DNA of 64,000 bases from Thiohalocapsa sp963704155 (GCA_963704155.1 CAVPHF010000043.1:62001-126000); one strand, 5' to 3'; numbered from the stretch's first letter, positions 16,142-25,157 are shown. The notes: a model not told the origin generated them from the sequence alone. Numbers and translations are program-made.

Positions 16142-17026
16142 CCGGCAGTCCGTTAACCCTTGTGATACCCGGCACGACGGAATAGACGCACCGGACGAGG
16201 CGACGTGATCTTGGTGGTTCCAAGGTTCTCCAGTGGAGCCGGTCGCATCTTGCCCATGTCATCCTGCTCCCTCCAGCCCCACCGCCTGGCAGCCTTGGAG
16301 CGCACAGGCAAAAGTCAAGACCCTGGTGACCCTCGACAGGGGCAAAAGGCAAGACCAGACCCCGTTGGCTCGAGACCCCGTTGGCTCGGACAAGCGCTTC
16401 GCGCCTTGCTGAGAACGCATGGTGCCGAGGGATTAGACCATCAGAACCCGTCGGGTAAACGCGAACCACACGCACCCGCCGGGCTCGTGGCGCAGATGAC
16501 GGAATTACACTTTCTCGCTGCTTTCTGCGGGCGCGTCGAGCCCCAGCAGTGGCCTTCACCTCTCGCAGCGCCTGGGGCTAGGAACTTCGTCACGTCGGGG
16601 CGAACGAGCCGCCGCGTGGGCGCGATGGGGTCAACGTAGAGTGACTCAGGGCTTCGTCATACCGTGTGACTAGGTCGACGTTTCTGAGATGGCCAGGTCC
16701 TCGGACTAGAACGGGGGACCTGCCTCGGCAGCCTCCGGCCTTCTGCCCCGATGTCAGCTCGCGAGCGCTGAGCTGACGTCGGTGGCCTTTGCCTGGATAG
16801 CCGGTAACGACCCATTCCGGAAGTAAGCGCCGTTTCCGAGAGATGTATCGTTTCGGCGACACCCAACCGAAAGGAGCGGCCGGTCGCGACCCGATTCCTT
16901 CAGCCGCTAACGACTGCCCGCTCTGCCCCTTACGGGCCGTTGAGTCCCAGTTTCGAACGCTCGACCTGAGCGACTAATGTCGCTTAACCGGATGAAACGC
17001 AGCGTTTCTGCCCGCGAACGAAACGC
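16142..17026. other. Non-coding stretch of 885 bp
   Basis: No gene supported on either strand. It contains a tandem 15-bp direct repeat GACCCCGTTGGCTCG (about 16358-16389) and a stretch (16660-16980) with phrases such as GACCCATTCCGG and CGACCTGAGCGAC seen in degraded form at 13200-13335. It separates accessory DNA from the periplasmic gene set and may be old insertion-sequence debris. Confidence 0.45.
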
Positions 17027-18013
17027 CTATTCCCATTCCAGCTCCTCGTACACCCGCTGCGCATTGCGGCCCTTGAGCGCATCGTAGTTTGCGAGGTGGC
17101 CGAATCTCGATTGGTCCACCGTGCCGACGTCCTCAATGCCCCCGCCCTGTTCCATAAGATCCAGCAAGGCTTGCCGCAAGAACACAAGATAGTCATAGCT
17201 ATCGTCGGTGGCCTTGGCAATGTCGGCCGGATCGCCATGTCCCGGGACCACCGCCTTGGGCTCCAGCGCCGCCAGGGCCTCGAACGCCGAAATCCAGGCT
17301 TTGTGCTCCGACTGTGGGCCAATGCTCAGCATGCGGTCCATGTAGACGATGTCACCGCTGAATAAGATTTTTCGTTCTGGCAGCCAGACGAAGCTGTCAC
17401 CCGGCGTGTGTGCGGGGCCGGGATGCCGAACTTCCAGACGGGTCTCACCGACGGTCAGTATCGTCGCCTCCGAAAAGGTCTCGTCGGCGTACACTGGCTT
17501 CGTGCCTTCGAGACCGTCTGGACCGACCAGATTGGCCAGCGCGATGAGCTGGTCGCGTGATCGCCTCTTTTGGTCCGCCACGGCCTCTTCGCTCGCGATG
17601 ATGCGGGCGCCTCGGGCCTGGAAATAAGCGTTTCCCAGCCAGCGGTGGTCTTGTCCGCCGGTATTGATCACTACCTTGACCGGCTTGTCGGTGATCTTGC
17701 GAATAGCCGCATCAATCATCTTCGCCCCCTTGTAGGAGCCGCCAGGATCGATGAGCACTACGCCGTCGTCGGTGACCACGACGCCAAAGTTAGCGTTGTT
17801 GCCGAGATTCTCGGCGTTACGATTGGTGAGCGGGCCAACCAGCGCGAAGACGTTCTCCGCAAGCTCGTGGGTCTTCAGCACCTCGCCGGCGTGGGAGGTC
17901 CCCCCGAAGAGAGACATCGCGACGAGGGTGCCGGCGAGACCGCTCAGTAGCGAGGCCATTCCGGCCCTGTAGCGAGGTCCGTCAATCCCGAAATGCGCTC
18001 CGCTAGTCTGCAT
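17027..18013 (-). CDS. Exported metallo-beta-lactamase-fold protein lacking the HxHxDH motif (SoxH-like)
   Basis: 328 aa with a signal-like segment (about 20-43, ending SHAG). The fold is clear: NANFGVVVTDDGVVLIDPGG, then HPGPAHTPGDSFVWLPERKILFSGDIVY and VVPGHGDP, giving the later metal-ligand His and Asp. But the first metal motif, normally HxHxDH, reads NTGGQDHRWLGN (117-128), so only the Asp-His remains. Related periplasmic proteins in sulfur oxidisers show similar changes as far as I recall, so it may be a natural subfamily. It is last in a minus-strand set after a propeller-like protein (11-bp overlap) and a SoxW-like thioredoxin. Substrate unknown; redox or sulfur chemistry in the periplasm is inferred from neighbours. 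Confidence 0.85.
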   Translation of the reverse strand: MQTSGAHFGIDGPRYRAGMASLLSGLAGTLVAMSLFGGTSHAGEVLKTHELAENVFALVGPLTNRNAENLGNNANFGVVVTDDGVVLIDPGGSYKGAKMIDAAIRKITDKPVKVVINTGGQDHRWLGNAYFQARGARIIASEEAVADQKRRSRDQLIALANLVGPDGLEGTKPVYADETFSEATILTVGETRLEVRHPGPAHTPGDSFVWLPERKILFSGDIVYMDRMLSIGPQSEHKAWISAFEALAALEPKAVVPGHGDPADIAKATDDSYDYLVFLRQALLDLMEQGGGIEDVGTVDQSRFGHLANYDALKGRNAQRVYEELEWE

Positions 18014-19244
18014 CGATAGTTCCCCTCAGGTAACGCAGCCGTGTTGGCGATGACAGGTCGGCGCGCTCGATCCAAACGAGGTGCAGGTCGCCTCCCGGGT
18101 CGATCGTCACCGCGGGGCTGCCTTGGTAGCCATCACCTGAGGCCCCGGGAACCAAAAGGTCGTCACTCCAACCGGACCCGGAATTCCAAGAGACCAGCAC
18201 GTCCCCTGGCTCGTTTGGATTTGCCCATTCCTCACGGGTATCATCCCAGGTGGCGACGAATCCCGGCTTACCGCCTGCAACAGACGCATGCCACTGCGCC
18301 ACCGCATCACCGAGCGCATCCTGGACCCGCTGGTTTGGCCCGAAGGTGCGACCGCCGTCATCGCTCCTCGCACCCCAGACGGCATAACCAGACTTCGCAT
18401 CGCGCTTGTCCAACCACACAGCCCGAGCCGTTCCGCTATCGTCAACGGCCAGGGAGACGCGCATCACGCCGGTGCCGAGTCCGACGGGTTGCCCGTTGTT
18501 GCGAGACGGCGCGAAGTGCTGGTTCAGCTGCCGTGCTGGCGCGAATGACTGTCCGCGGTCACGCCAGGAGTGAAACAATCGGGTATGCCCCGCGCGGCGA
18601 TCCTCCCAAGCGATAAGCAACCGCCCGTCTGCTGCCCACGCCGCGGCCGGATAGCCTTGATGTGGATGATCGGTGATCGGGGACACCGGCAGCGCGGGTG
18701 CCGCCAAGATGACCTTGCCCTGCTCGACCCCTAGCTCGGCCGCCTCGACCAGTTGACCGCCCTGTTGCTGGCGTGCCCAAAGTGCCGCGATACGCCCTGA
18801 GTCATCACTGGCCAAGGCCACCTGACGGCTGCCCTTTTCACCCAGCATGCGCACCGGCCCTAGTCCCTCGGCATTGATGACACGTGCCGCGACGGCGCCA
18901 TCTTGCTCCCAGGCTGCCAGCCAGCGGCCCTCGCCGATCGTGCTGATGGCGGGCTCGTAGGCCTCCGCGCCGTCACTCAACTGCTCGGTGCGCGAGAACG
19001 ACGCGGCCGAATGCGGTTTGACCGCCACATAGACTTGCGGCGCGCCAGTGCGGTCGTCTTCCCAGACGAGCGCGACTTCGACGTTCGATGCTGCTACATG
19101 CGTCCGACCGGCGCCATCGAGGTGGTGAAAATGCGGCCGCTCACTGTCGCCAGCCACGGTGACCGGCTCGTCAAAGGTCCACGGCGAGGCGGATACGAGA
19201 GGGGGCAAGCAGAGCGCGCCTGTTAACAGCGCGCCGCGTATCAT
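18003..19244 (-). CDS. Exported sialidase-like (BNR-type) beta-propeller protein
   Basis: 413 aa, signal peptide at 1-19 (LLTGALCLPPLVSA). Repeated blocks such as VALVWEDDRTGAPQVYVAV, LLIAWEDRRAGHTRLFHSW, ARAVWLDKRDAKSGYAVWG and GFVATWDDTREEWANP, each followed by DRGQSFAP or DDGGRTFGP, are Asp-box-like repeats of sialidase-type propellers. No sialidase catalytic set (Arg triad, Tyr) was identified, so this is probably a binding or scaffold protein. It overlaps the downstream metallo-beta-lactamase gene by 11 bp and the upstream thioredoxin gene by 4 bp (19241-19244), so the three are translationally coupled. Confidence 0.8.
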   Translation of the reverse strand: MIRGALLTGALCLPPLVSASPWTFDEPVTVAGDSERPHFHHLDGAGRTHVAASNVEVALVWEDDRTGAPQVYVAVKPHSAASFSRTEQLSDGAEAYEPAISTIGEGRWLAAWEQDGAVAARVINAEGLGPVRMLGEKGSRQVALASDDSGRIAALWARQQQGGQLVEAAELGVEQGKVILAAPALPVSPITDHPHQGYPAAAWAADGRLLIAWEDRRAGHTRLFHSWRDRGQSFAPARQLNQHFAPSRNNGQPVGLGTGVMRVSLAVDDSGTARAVWLDKRDAKSGYAVWGARSDDGGRTFGPNQRVQDALGDAVAQWHASVAGGKPGFVATWDDTREEWANPNEPGDVLVSWNSGSGWSDDLLVPGASGDGYQGSPAVTIDPGGDLHLVWIERADLSSPTRLRYLRGTIDAD

Positions 19245-19789
19245 GATTGACTCGCCTTAAAGTCAGCGAACGTTTGCTGCTTGAAGTGGCCGTCCTTGAC
19301 GTAGGCGTCGAGCAACAAAAAGTCTTCGGCGCTGTGATATCCCGGAAGGCGCGCCACTGGCTCGCCGTCTGGTTGCAGGAAGTAGAAGAAGGGTGTGCCG
19401 AATACCTTGAGCCGCGCACCCAACTCCATCTCGGTGATGCGCTCGCCGCTCGGCATGCGTAAGCGGTTGCCGCTCTCGGAGTCGACATAGGTGAGCACAT
19501 AGTTTGCCTCGTAGGCTGCTTTCACCCGGGGATCAGAGAGGCTTTCGCGATTTGTCTTATCGCAGGACGGGCAACCCTGGCGTCCGAAATACACGAAGAG
19601 GTTGCGCTGATCCTGCTGGGCGAGCGTCCACGCCTGATCAAACGGAAGAAACTGCCAGTCCTTCGGCGGATCCGCCGCCAAATACGCGGGCCATCCAACG
19701 AGCATCGACGCCATCAGTGACGCGCCGGCAGTGGCCAAAGCGGAAGCAATGCGTCTCATCTGGTCTCCTCCTGTTGGGGACATGTTCAT
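19241..19789 (-). CDS. Periplasmic thioredoxin-fold protein (SoxW-like)
   Basis: 182 aa. A signal-like segment (about 12-39, LMASMLVGWPAYLAA) precedes a thioredoxin domain with FVYFGRQGCPSCDKTNRES, so the redox motif is CPSC. GTPFFYFLQPDGEPVARLPGY contains the cis-Pro of the fold. Such proteins (SoxW/DsbD-partner type) keep periplasmic thiols reduced. First gene of the three-gene minus-strand set. Two starts are possible: ATG 19789 or the ATG at 19759 (MRRIASA), the latter giving a more usual signal peptide. Confidence 0.88.
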   Translation of the reverse strand: MNMSPTGGDQMRRIASALATAGASLMASMLVGWPAYLAADPPKDWQFLPFDQAWTLAQQDQRNLFVYFGRQGCPSCDKTNRESLSDPRVKAAYEANYVLTYVDSESGNRLRMPSGERITEMELGARLKVFGTPFFYFLQPDGEPVARLPGYHSAEDFLLLDAYVKDGHFKQQTFADFKASQS

Positions 19790-19975
19790 TCGCTATCGCG
19801 CCTTAGCGGATCGGGCCTATCAGGAGCTGGTCTTTGAGCGACAATGCCGGTCGGCCTCGGACTCGTCACCAATCGCTTTCCTGCTCTCGCCAAAACCGAC
19901 TTCCGACAGTCCGAAATGAGTTGACGTCCAGGCAACGACGGCTGCGACGAAGCCTGGAGACATCTGCAGCCGGCT

Positions 19976-21112
19976 TCATCTCATATAAGGCGGGACATAC
20001 TCCTCAATCTCGCCACTGGCCAAATACGGAAGCGTCACGGTCTGGTAGTAATCCTCTCCCCGTGCAAACCAGCGGTCCCAGGAATCGATCCATTCCCGCG
20101 GCATTTGCTCAGGCAGCCAGAATCGCTCCGGAATCGCCTCGGACGGCGTCGCATCGGGGCTGACCGTGACGTCCGCGGTGACCACGCCAGCACCGTCCTC
20201 CAACGCGCGCCGCGCAAGCACTTTGCCGCTTGCGTCGGCGATCATGGCCTCACCGAGGTACACCGACCGATAGGGGACATCGGGAAGCTCCGGACTCTCA
20301 TAGCCGACAAAGGATCCTGCGTGGGCGGCATGCACGACCGGGACGCCCAACATGCGCGCGAGCCTCGGCGGTGCCTCCATCAACATCTCCAGATTCACCG
20401 CGCGCAGCGGGTGATCGGGACCCGCTTCCTCGGGCAAGGTCCACCAGGTGGAACCGGCGAGCAGCAACTGCACCTTTCCTCGGAGTCGTCGAGCTGTGCC
20501 TGAACGAATCATCTCCCAGCATAGTGCAGTCCCCAAGGGTCCGAGCGGTGTCGGTAAGACACCATCATCGTTCCCCTTCTCGTAGTAGCAGGTCTCCCAG
20601 TAGGTCGGAAAATCCTTATCATGGCGAAACGTCTTACCGTCCGGCATCGCCAGGAGAAACGTGTTGAATACACGTCCCTCGTCCTCGGCAAGGAACGAAC
20701 CGCCGACGATGGTGTTGTCTTGGCGGGCCAGGTCCTTCAGCAACTGCGCTGGGGCACCGTCCAAGGGGCGGATCGCCTTGATGATGTCTTCGTGAAAGGC
20801 GGCGGCGGAAGTAAACATCTCCGGAAGCATGATCAATGTTGCCTGCTTTGCGGCGGCTTCTCTGATCAACTGCTCCGCCTGCGCCAGATTCGCGTCGACG
20901 GCACCGAGTTGCGGCTCCATCTGGATCGCCGCCACCTTGAGTGTTTCGGCTCCAGCCGAATCCGACTCTGGGGTTGCAGAAGACGCGACGAGTGGACGCT
21001 GGCCCAAGAATAGCGCGCTCGCTGCAAGCCACTTGCAGAATCGTCTTCGCCGAATCGATGAGACGAACGTTTCGTCCTGAGAACCGGCGATCGATATTGG
21101 CTCTGGTTGCAT
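19976..21112 (-). CDS. Exported carbon-nitrogen hydrolase (nitrilase superfamily)
   Basis: 378 aa. The nitrilase catalytic triad is visible: Glu in IMLPEMFTS, Lys in RHDKDFPTYWE and Cys in TALCWEMIR, with the family start LKVAAIQMEPQLG near residue 58. The N-terminus has RRRRFCKWLAASALFL, a twin-arginine-like or Sec signal with an unusual Cys, pointing to export of a folded enzyme. The substrate (amide or nitrile) cannot be told. Same strand as the SoxW-like set, 187 bp upstream of it, so co-transcription is possible but not shown. Confidence 0.88.
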   Translation of the reverse strand: MQPEPISIAGSQDETFVSSIRRRRFCKWLAASALFLGQRPLVASSATPESDSAGAETLKVAAIQMEPQLGAVDANLAQAEQLIREAAAKQATLIMLPEMFTSAAAFHEDIIKAIRPLDGAPAQLLKDLARQDNTIVGGSFLAEDEGRVFNTFLLAMPDGKTFRHDKDFPTYWETCYYEKGNDDGVLPTPLGPLGTALCWEMIRSGTARRLRGKVQLLLAGSTWWTLPEEAGPDHPLRAVNLEMLMEAPPRLARMLGVPVVHAAHAGSFVGYESPELPDVPYRSVYLGEAMIADASGKVLARRALEDGAGVVTADVTVSPDATPSEAIPERFWLPEQMPREWIDSWDRWFARGEDYYQTVTLPYLASGEIEEYVPPYMR

Positions 21113-21451
21113 CCGAATATCTCCAATTCTGAGTCGGGGTTCCCCAAGCGCAAAGCTTAGTAGAATGGTCAGGATTTGCTAGCCGGACCGTCTTTCGTCG
21201 GGCTGGACGAGTATGAGAATTTCGCGGTTGGTTGCGAGGTGCCTTGTCGTCTGGCAAACAGCGGCCGCAGTCAGCATCGAGCCATCGGTGTGGATCGGCC
21301 AGTGTTCGGGCGGCGGGTTGGACTGACTCTCGCAGTCGATGATCAACACGAAGGTGCGTCGCCTTCTGGCAACAACAGGGGTTACAGACCGGTTCCTCAA
21401 TGCCTGTTGATGGCCGGGAGCGGTCATTGGCAGAAGGACGGCGAGTTTTCT
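21113..21451. other. Stretch without a convincing gene
   Basis: A minus-strand frame at 21179-21427 (82 codons, containing PEHWPIHTDGSMLTAAAVCQ) looks mildly protein-like and could be a remnant of the primase region, but no family or start supports it. Otherwise nothing seen. Confidence 0.35.
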
Positions 21452-21907
21452 CTAATCGGACTCAATGGCCAGTCTCGATGGCGAGTCTATGATCATCCGA
21501 CGATGGACACCCGCCCGATCCCGCGAGATAGGGACCACCTCAGGGACGTACAGCTCTAGCGCTGGTCGGGGGACCGTCCCTCCGATCCAGGGCCGCAGCT
21601 CGCGGCGAACTTCAGCGAGACTGCTACGGCGCCGGTGTTGGATGAAATCGATGATGGACCCGTTGTCCGTATCGTCGCGCACCGAGAAGTAGATCCAGTG
21701 CTGGTCCTCGCCGCGAGCGATGACGACCTTGTCGCCAACGGGGTCGCGCATGACGGCCGAGTTGCGCGAGCTTGCGCGCTTGTCGAGCTGGTAGCCCTGG
21801 CTAGCGGCGTACTCGGTGAGATTGATCGCTGTCTTGAAGCGCTCCAGCTCGTCTCGGTAGCCGGCGCTATAGTCGCTCAGGGATTTTTTCGCATGCGAAA
21901 AACTCAC
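21452..21907 (-). CDS. DUF3991/primase-like plasmid protein, short form
   Basis: 151 aa, GTG start at 21907. YRDELERFKTAINLTEYAASQGYQLDKR, then VIARGEDQHWIYFSVRDDTDNGSIIDFIQHRR and VRRELRPWIG, match the N-terminal DUF3991 region of toprim-containing plasmid primases. The toprim half is absent: the protein ends at 151 aa in a divergent tail, so it is truncated or a natural N-domain-only form. Start overlaps the preceding gene by 4 bp. Its codons 2-8 lie over an 18-bp perfect palindrome (21885-21902) that recurs near parB. Confidence 0.65.
   Translation of the reverse strand: MSFSHAKKSLSDYSAGYRDELERFKTAINLTEYAASQGYQLDKRASSRNSAVMRDPVGDKVVIARGEDQHWIYFSVRDDTDNGSIIDFIQHRRRSSLAEVRRELRPWIGGTVPRPALELYVPEVVPISRDRAGVHRRMIIDSPSRLAIESD
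21885..21902. promoter_or_regulatory. 18-bp palindrome, site 1 of a three-copy set
   Basis: TTTTTCGCATGCGAAAAA is a perfect palindrome. The core TTTCGCATGCGAAA recurs at 23819-23832 and, with one change, at 25158-25171. Size and symmetry resemble ParB/KorB-type binding sites; a parB remnant lies between sites 1 and 2. Here it overlaps the start of the primase-like gene. Confidence 0.6.
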
Positions 21908-22209
21908 CCATCCCCTCCCCCGCCGGTTTGCTCCAGGACCGTCGCGACCGCGGCCTGCTCTTCCGGATCGGTGACAGTGGCGTTGGTGTCGAGCCAGGAC
22001 GCGGCAGCTTGGACGGCCCAAAGCGGGGCCTTCGCCGCGGTGGCCCATTGCTCTAGGGCGGACCCTGGCGGAGGTCGGCGCGGGTCCGAAATGCCTCGCT
22101 CGACCGCAAAGGTTGTCAACAGGGCCGCGGATTCGGCTGGCGAGCGCTGGCTGTGGAAACGGAACGCGGAGATCACCCGCCGGCGCGTTTCGTTCGGGAT
22201 CGGGGTCAT
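21904..22209 (-). CDS. Hypothetical plasmid-type protein (101 aa)
   Basis: Family not recognised. Mostly helical, Ala/Arg-rich; contains ETRRRVISAFRFHSQRSP and ends in a Gly run. It overlaps both neighbours by 4 bp (ATGA type), so it belongs to one operon with the primase-like gene downstream and the 142-aa gene upstream. Its position before a primase-like gene suggests a plasmid transfer or maintenance role. Confidence 0.6.
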   Translation of the reverse strand: MTPIPNETRRRVISAFRFHSQRSPAESAALLTTFAVERGISDPRRPPPGSALEQWATAAKAPLWAVQAAASWLDTNATVTDPEEQAAVATVLEQTGGGGDG

Positions 22210-22634
22210 TGGGTTCGGCGTGATGCCAACGGCACCACGTTATCGGAGGTGACCGCGTCGATCAGACTGCGGGCCAGCTGAAGATAGGTTGGCGGCGATG
22301 CAAGGATGCCCTCGCGCAGCCCCGGAAGGGCCGTGATAAATCCCGCGTGCAAGTCCTCAATGGGCTCGGAACGAGCGCTCCACTCTTTGGAGATCGCTTC
22401 CCGCAGGCGCTGATGTGCAGACACGAGATCCGAGAACATGACATCGATAGGGGTATGCTCGCCCATGGCACGGCGACGCAGGTCATTGTCCAACTCCTCG
22501 ATGTTGCCGTCGGCAAGGATGTTAGGAGCGGGAGAGCAACCACCGGCGCCAAAACGCGCCAAGGCAAGCAAGTAGATAACGGATGCCTCCAGCCGAGTCG
22601 AATCGGGAGCAAGACTCGGCCCGAGGAGCCCCAT
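22206..22634 (-). CDS. Hypothetical plasmid-type protein (142 aa)
   Basis: Family not recognised. Reads as a plausible soluble helical protein: NIEELDNDLRRRAMGEHTPI, LVSAHQRLREAISKEWSARS, and ALPGLREGILASPPTYLQLA. Overlaps the 101-aa gene by 4 bp. Its 5' part overlaps the zinc-ribbon protein frame upstream, whose C-terminal 120 codons look like out-of-frame translation; a single frameshift near 22630 may have split one gene into two. Confidence 0.55.
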   Translation of the reverse strand: MGLLGPSLAPDSTRLEASVIYLLALARFGAGGCSPAPNILADGNIEELDNDLRRRAMGEHTPIDVMFSDLVSAHQRLREAISKEWSARSEPIEDLHAGFITALPGLREGILASPPTYLQLARSLIDAVTSDNVVPLASRRTQ

Positions 22635-23056
22635 GGATGCTGGAAGCGTTTCTCCATGGCCGCCTCCCCTGCCCTCTCCTCGCGGCGCTCCGGATCATTC
22701 GCCAACTCGGCGGCGTCGGCCAATCGTTCGACGACGGCTCGCGCCTTTTGAAGAACCCCGCGCTGTTGATTGGAGAGATATCCGCTCTTGGCGATCGCGC
22801 CCAGGGCATCGATGACATCGCGATATCCGAGGTGCTTCTCCTGCTGGGGTTCATGACCATCGCCTGGGGTTTGCCGTGCGATCAATTCCGCGATCTGAAG
22901 CTCGGTCAGCTCATCGTCTCCGCTGATCTGGATAGCCCCCTGGCAACTGCTCCCTACCCCGGCCCTGCGATCACAGGTCCAGGCACGTCCGTAAGCCGAG
23001 CTTTCCAGGTGCATGAGACCTCCGCATTCGGGACACGTCGGGATGCCGTCCGTCAT
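22262..23056 (-). CDS. Zinc-ribbon protein, probably frameshifted at its 3' part
   Basis: Starting at ATG 23056, residues 1-50 hold a zinc ribbon (IPTCPECGGLMHLESSAYGRAWTCDRR then a Cys), followed by a helical part YRDVIDALGAIAKSGYLSNQQRGVLQKA. After about residue 140 (near 22630) the sequence becomes Ser/Arg/Trp-rich and unlike a natural protein, while the overlapping 142-aa frame becomes good. I take the true coding to shift there. Possibly a DNA-binding or primase accessory protein; function unknown. Confidence 0.5.
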   Translation of the reverse strand: MTDGIPTCPECGGLMHLESSAYGRAWTCDRRAGVGSSCQGAIQISGDDELTELQIAELIARQTPGDGHEPQQEKHLGYRDVIDALGAIAKSGYLSNQQRGVLQKARAVVERLADAAELANDPERREERAGEAAMEKRFQHPWGSSGRVLLPIRLGWRHPLSTCLPWRVLAPVVALPLLTSLPTATSRSWTMTCVAVPWASIPLSMSCSRISCLHISACGKRSPKSGALVPSPLRTCTRDLSRPFRGCARASLHRRQPIFSWPAV

Positions 23057-23227
23057 GGGCGTGGCCCTCCCCTGCCCTGGCAAGCGAAGCCATGCTCGGC
23101 GAACACCCAAGCGAGGACGCCCTGGCGGGAGGGTGCTTCACCGCATTGAACCTTGATCTTGGTGCCTTGGAGCATGGTGACGTCGGGTCCCCGTTCTTTG
23201 GCCCGGCATGGAAGCCGGGCCGCGCGC

Positions 23228-23862
23228 TCAGGTCAGGTTCTGCCGGATGCGTTCAAGCTCCAGCAGGCTTGCAAACCCAATCCGCAACTCCCCAGGCTTT
23301 TCAGACCCAGGTGCCTCTACCGTCACGGGCAAACCAAGCGTGGTCTGTAAGGCGCGCGCGATCTCCGCATAGGCGTCATCGTCCTTTTCTAGCGCGGCAT
23401 CGCTCTTGCGCTTGGGTTTCCACGCCTTGGGTCGTGGCGGCGCCGTTTCATCGGGATGGGTTGCTTGAGAGTCCGATTCCGAGTCTTCGGCCGTGACAGG
23501 CGTGGTGCCGATACCGGTCTCCGCCGATGTCGCCGGAGCCCCGCCCGCCTCTGCAGTTGTCGTTCCCTCGCCCTTTGCCGTCGGCGTGATCGGATCAGTC
23601 GCTTCCGGCACCGATGGCTTGTCAGGGCGCGCGGGTTCGGACTTCCGCCCTTTCGCCCGATCTAGGGCCTCGCGCACCATGGCAAGCGATCAGCATGTAG
23701 CGGCCAGCGACCTCGGGGTGCAGGGAGACGATCAGCGGCTCAATGACACCCTGAGCCTGTCACCGATGCGGCCAGCGTCTCCAGGCGCAGGTCGTCGAAA
23801 ACGCGAAACTCCGGAAAATTTCGCATGCGAAATAATGCACGGTCCTAGATGCCAAAAACAAC
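23228..23862 (-). pseudogene. ParB-like partition protein remnant
   Basis: The last 150 codons (ATG 23680 to 23228) form an open frame: a Pro/Thr-rich linker, then DDAYAEIARALQTTLGLPVTV and a final ELRIGFASLLELERIRQNL, like the C-terminal dimerisation domain of ParB. Upstream to about 23860 the three frames hold pieces of the ParB N-domain: RVFDDLRLETLAAS, then QGVIEPLIVSLHPEVAGRYMLIA, then REALDRA, each in a different frame. So the gene is broken by at least two indels. It neighbours the palindromes at 21885 and 23818. Confidence 0.6.
23818..23833. promoter_or_regulatory. 16-bp palindrome, site 2 of a three-copy set
   Basis: ATTTCGCATGCGAAAT, a perfect palindrome sharing a 14-bp core with site 1 (21885) and site 3 (25158). 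It lies within the 5' remnant of parB and about 65 bp upstream of the DUF4143 ATPase start, so it could act as operator for either direction. Confidence 0.6.
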
Positions 23863-23898
23863 CTTGCATATCTAAAACGAAACTTTTAATTTGCAACG

Positions 23899-25080
23899 AT
23901 GATACCCCGCGCTGCCCGCCCGAAGATCGAAGCTGCCTTGACACGCCAGGCCGCGGTAGCCCTCATCGGCCCACGCCAGGTCGGCAAGACGACCCTCGCC
24001 CACGAGATCGCCGGAACCCGGCCATCGATCTACCTGGACCTCGAAGCCACGTCGGACAGGGACAAGCTCTCCGACCCGGTGCTCTTCCTGGACAGACATG
24101 CCGGCAAGCTCGTCATTCTCGACGAGATCCACCGGGTCCCTGCCCTGTTCGAGGCACTCCGCGGGATCATCGACGCAGGCCGACGTACCGGCCATCGAAC
24201 CGGGCGCTTCCTCATCCTGGGATCGGCAACCATCGACCTGTTACGCCAGTCCGGAGAAAGCTTGGCCGGGCGAATCACCTATGTCGACCTCGCTCCGCTG
24301 ACAGTCGACGAAATCGATGCCGGCGACCTCCAGCGGCTTTGGCTGCGCGGCGGGTTCCCCGATAGCTTTTTGGCAGCCACGGACGGTGACAGCCTCGAGC
24401 TACGCGAGAGCTTCGTCCGCACCTACCTGGAGCGCGATGTGCCGATGTTCGGACCGCGTATCCCGGCAGAGACCCTGAGGCGTCTATGGACCATGCTGGC
24501 ACACAACCAAGGCACCCTGCTCAACGCATCCAGCTTGGCATCCGGCCTGAGCGTCTCAGCTCCGACCGTTACCAGCTACATTGACCTGCTGGTGGATCTG
24601 CTCCTGGTGCGTCGGCTACCGCCGTTCCATGCGAACGTCGGCAAACGTCTGGTCAAATCCCCGAAGACCTATGTCCGGGACAGCGGTCTGACACATGCAC
24701 TACTCAACATCGAGACCTTCGAGGATCTGCTCGGGCACCCCGTGTCCGGCCCGAGCTGGGAGGGCTTCGTCATCGAGAACCTGATCACGGCCGCGCCAAC
24801 TCGAGCGCAGTCCAGCTTCTACCGAACGGCCGCTGGCGCCGAGATCGATCTAGTCCTGGAGCTCGGCGGCAAACGGGGGACCTGGGCAATCGAGATCAAG
24901 CGCGGCCTCGCGACCAAGCCTCAGCGTGGCTTCTACAATGCGGTCGAGGACATCCAGCCAGCCAAGGCCTTCGTCGTGCATGCAGACGAGGACCGTTACC
25001 CGATATCGGCGAGCGTCGAGGCGGTCGGGCTGCGGGAGATGATTGAGTTGTTGAATGGCTCATCGACCAAGAACAGCTGA
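23899..25080 (+). CDS. AAA+ ATPase of the DUF4143 family
   Basis: 393 aa. Walker A is ALIGPRQVGKTTLAHEIA (about 20-37) and Walker B is KLVILDEIHRVPALFEALR; IYLDLE and LILGSATIDLLRQSGESLAGR follow, as in AAA_14 proteins. The C-terminal DUF4143 part has YVRDSGLTHALLNI, SWEGFVIENLI, and the nuclease-like FYRTAAGAEIDLVLE with WAIEIKRG, a PD-(D/E)xK-type pattern (Asp in EIDLVLE, Glu-x-Lys in EIK). Cellular role of the family is poorly known. Intact and full length, flanked by palindrome sites 2 and 3. Confidence 0.88.
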   Translation: MIPRAARPKIEAALTRQAAVALIGPRQVGKTTLAHEIAGTRPSIYLDLEATSDRDKLSDPVLFLDRHAGKLVILDEIHRVPALFEALRGIIDAGRRTGHRTGRFLILGSATIDLLRQSGESLAGRITYVDLAPLTVDEIDAGDLQRLWLRGGFPDSFLAATDGDSLELRESFVRTYLERDVPMFGPRIPAETLRRLWTMLAHNQGTLLNASSLASGLSVSAPTVTSYIDLLVDLLLVRRLPPFHANVGKRLVKSPKTYVRDSGLTHALLNIETFEDLLGHPVSGPSWEGFVIENLITAAPTRAQSSFYRTAAGAEIDLVLELGGKRGTWAIEIKRGLATKPQRGFYNAVEDIQPAKAFVVHADEDRYPISASVEAVGLREMIELLNGSSTKNS

Positions 25081-25157
25081 TGCGGCAGCCGGAGCTGCCG
25101 CGCCGGCCAGATAGAGTAGGGTCGAGCACCCTGAGCATCGGTTGGACCCTGCGAAAT

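Noticed and set aside
16107..16639. Overlapping 144- to 150-codon frames on both strands in the 16-kb gap
   Set aside because: Arg/Gly/Pro-rich, no family resemblance, typical of chance frames in GC-rich DNA.
23493..24365. 290-codon plus-strand frame over parB and the ATPase
   Set aside because: Out-of-frame reading of the ATPase and antisense to the parB remnant.
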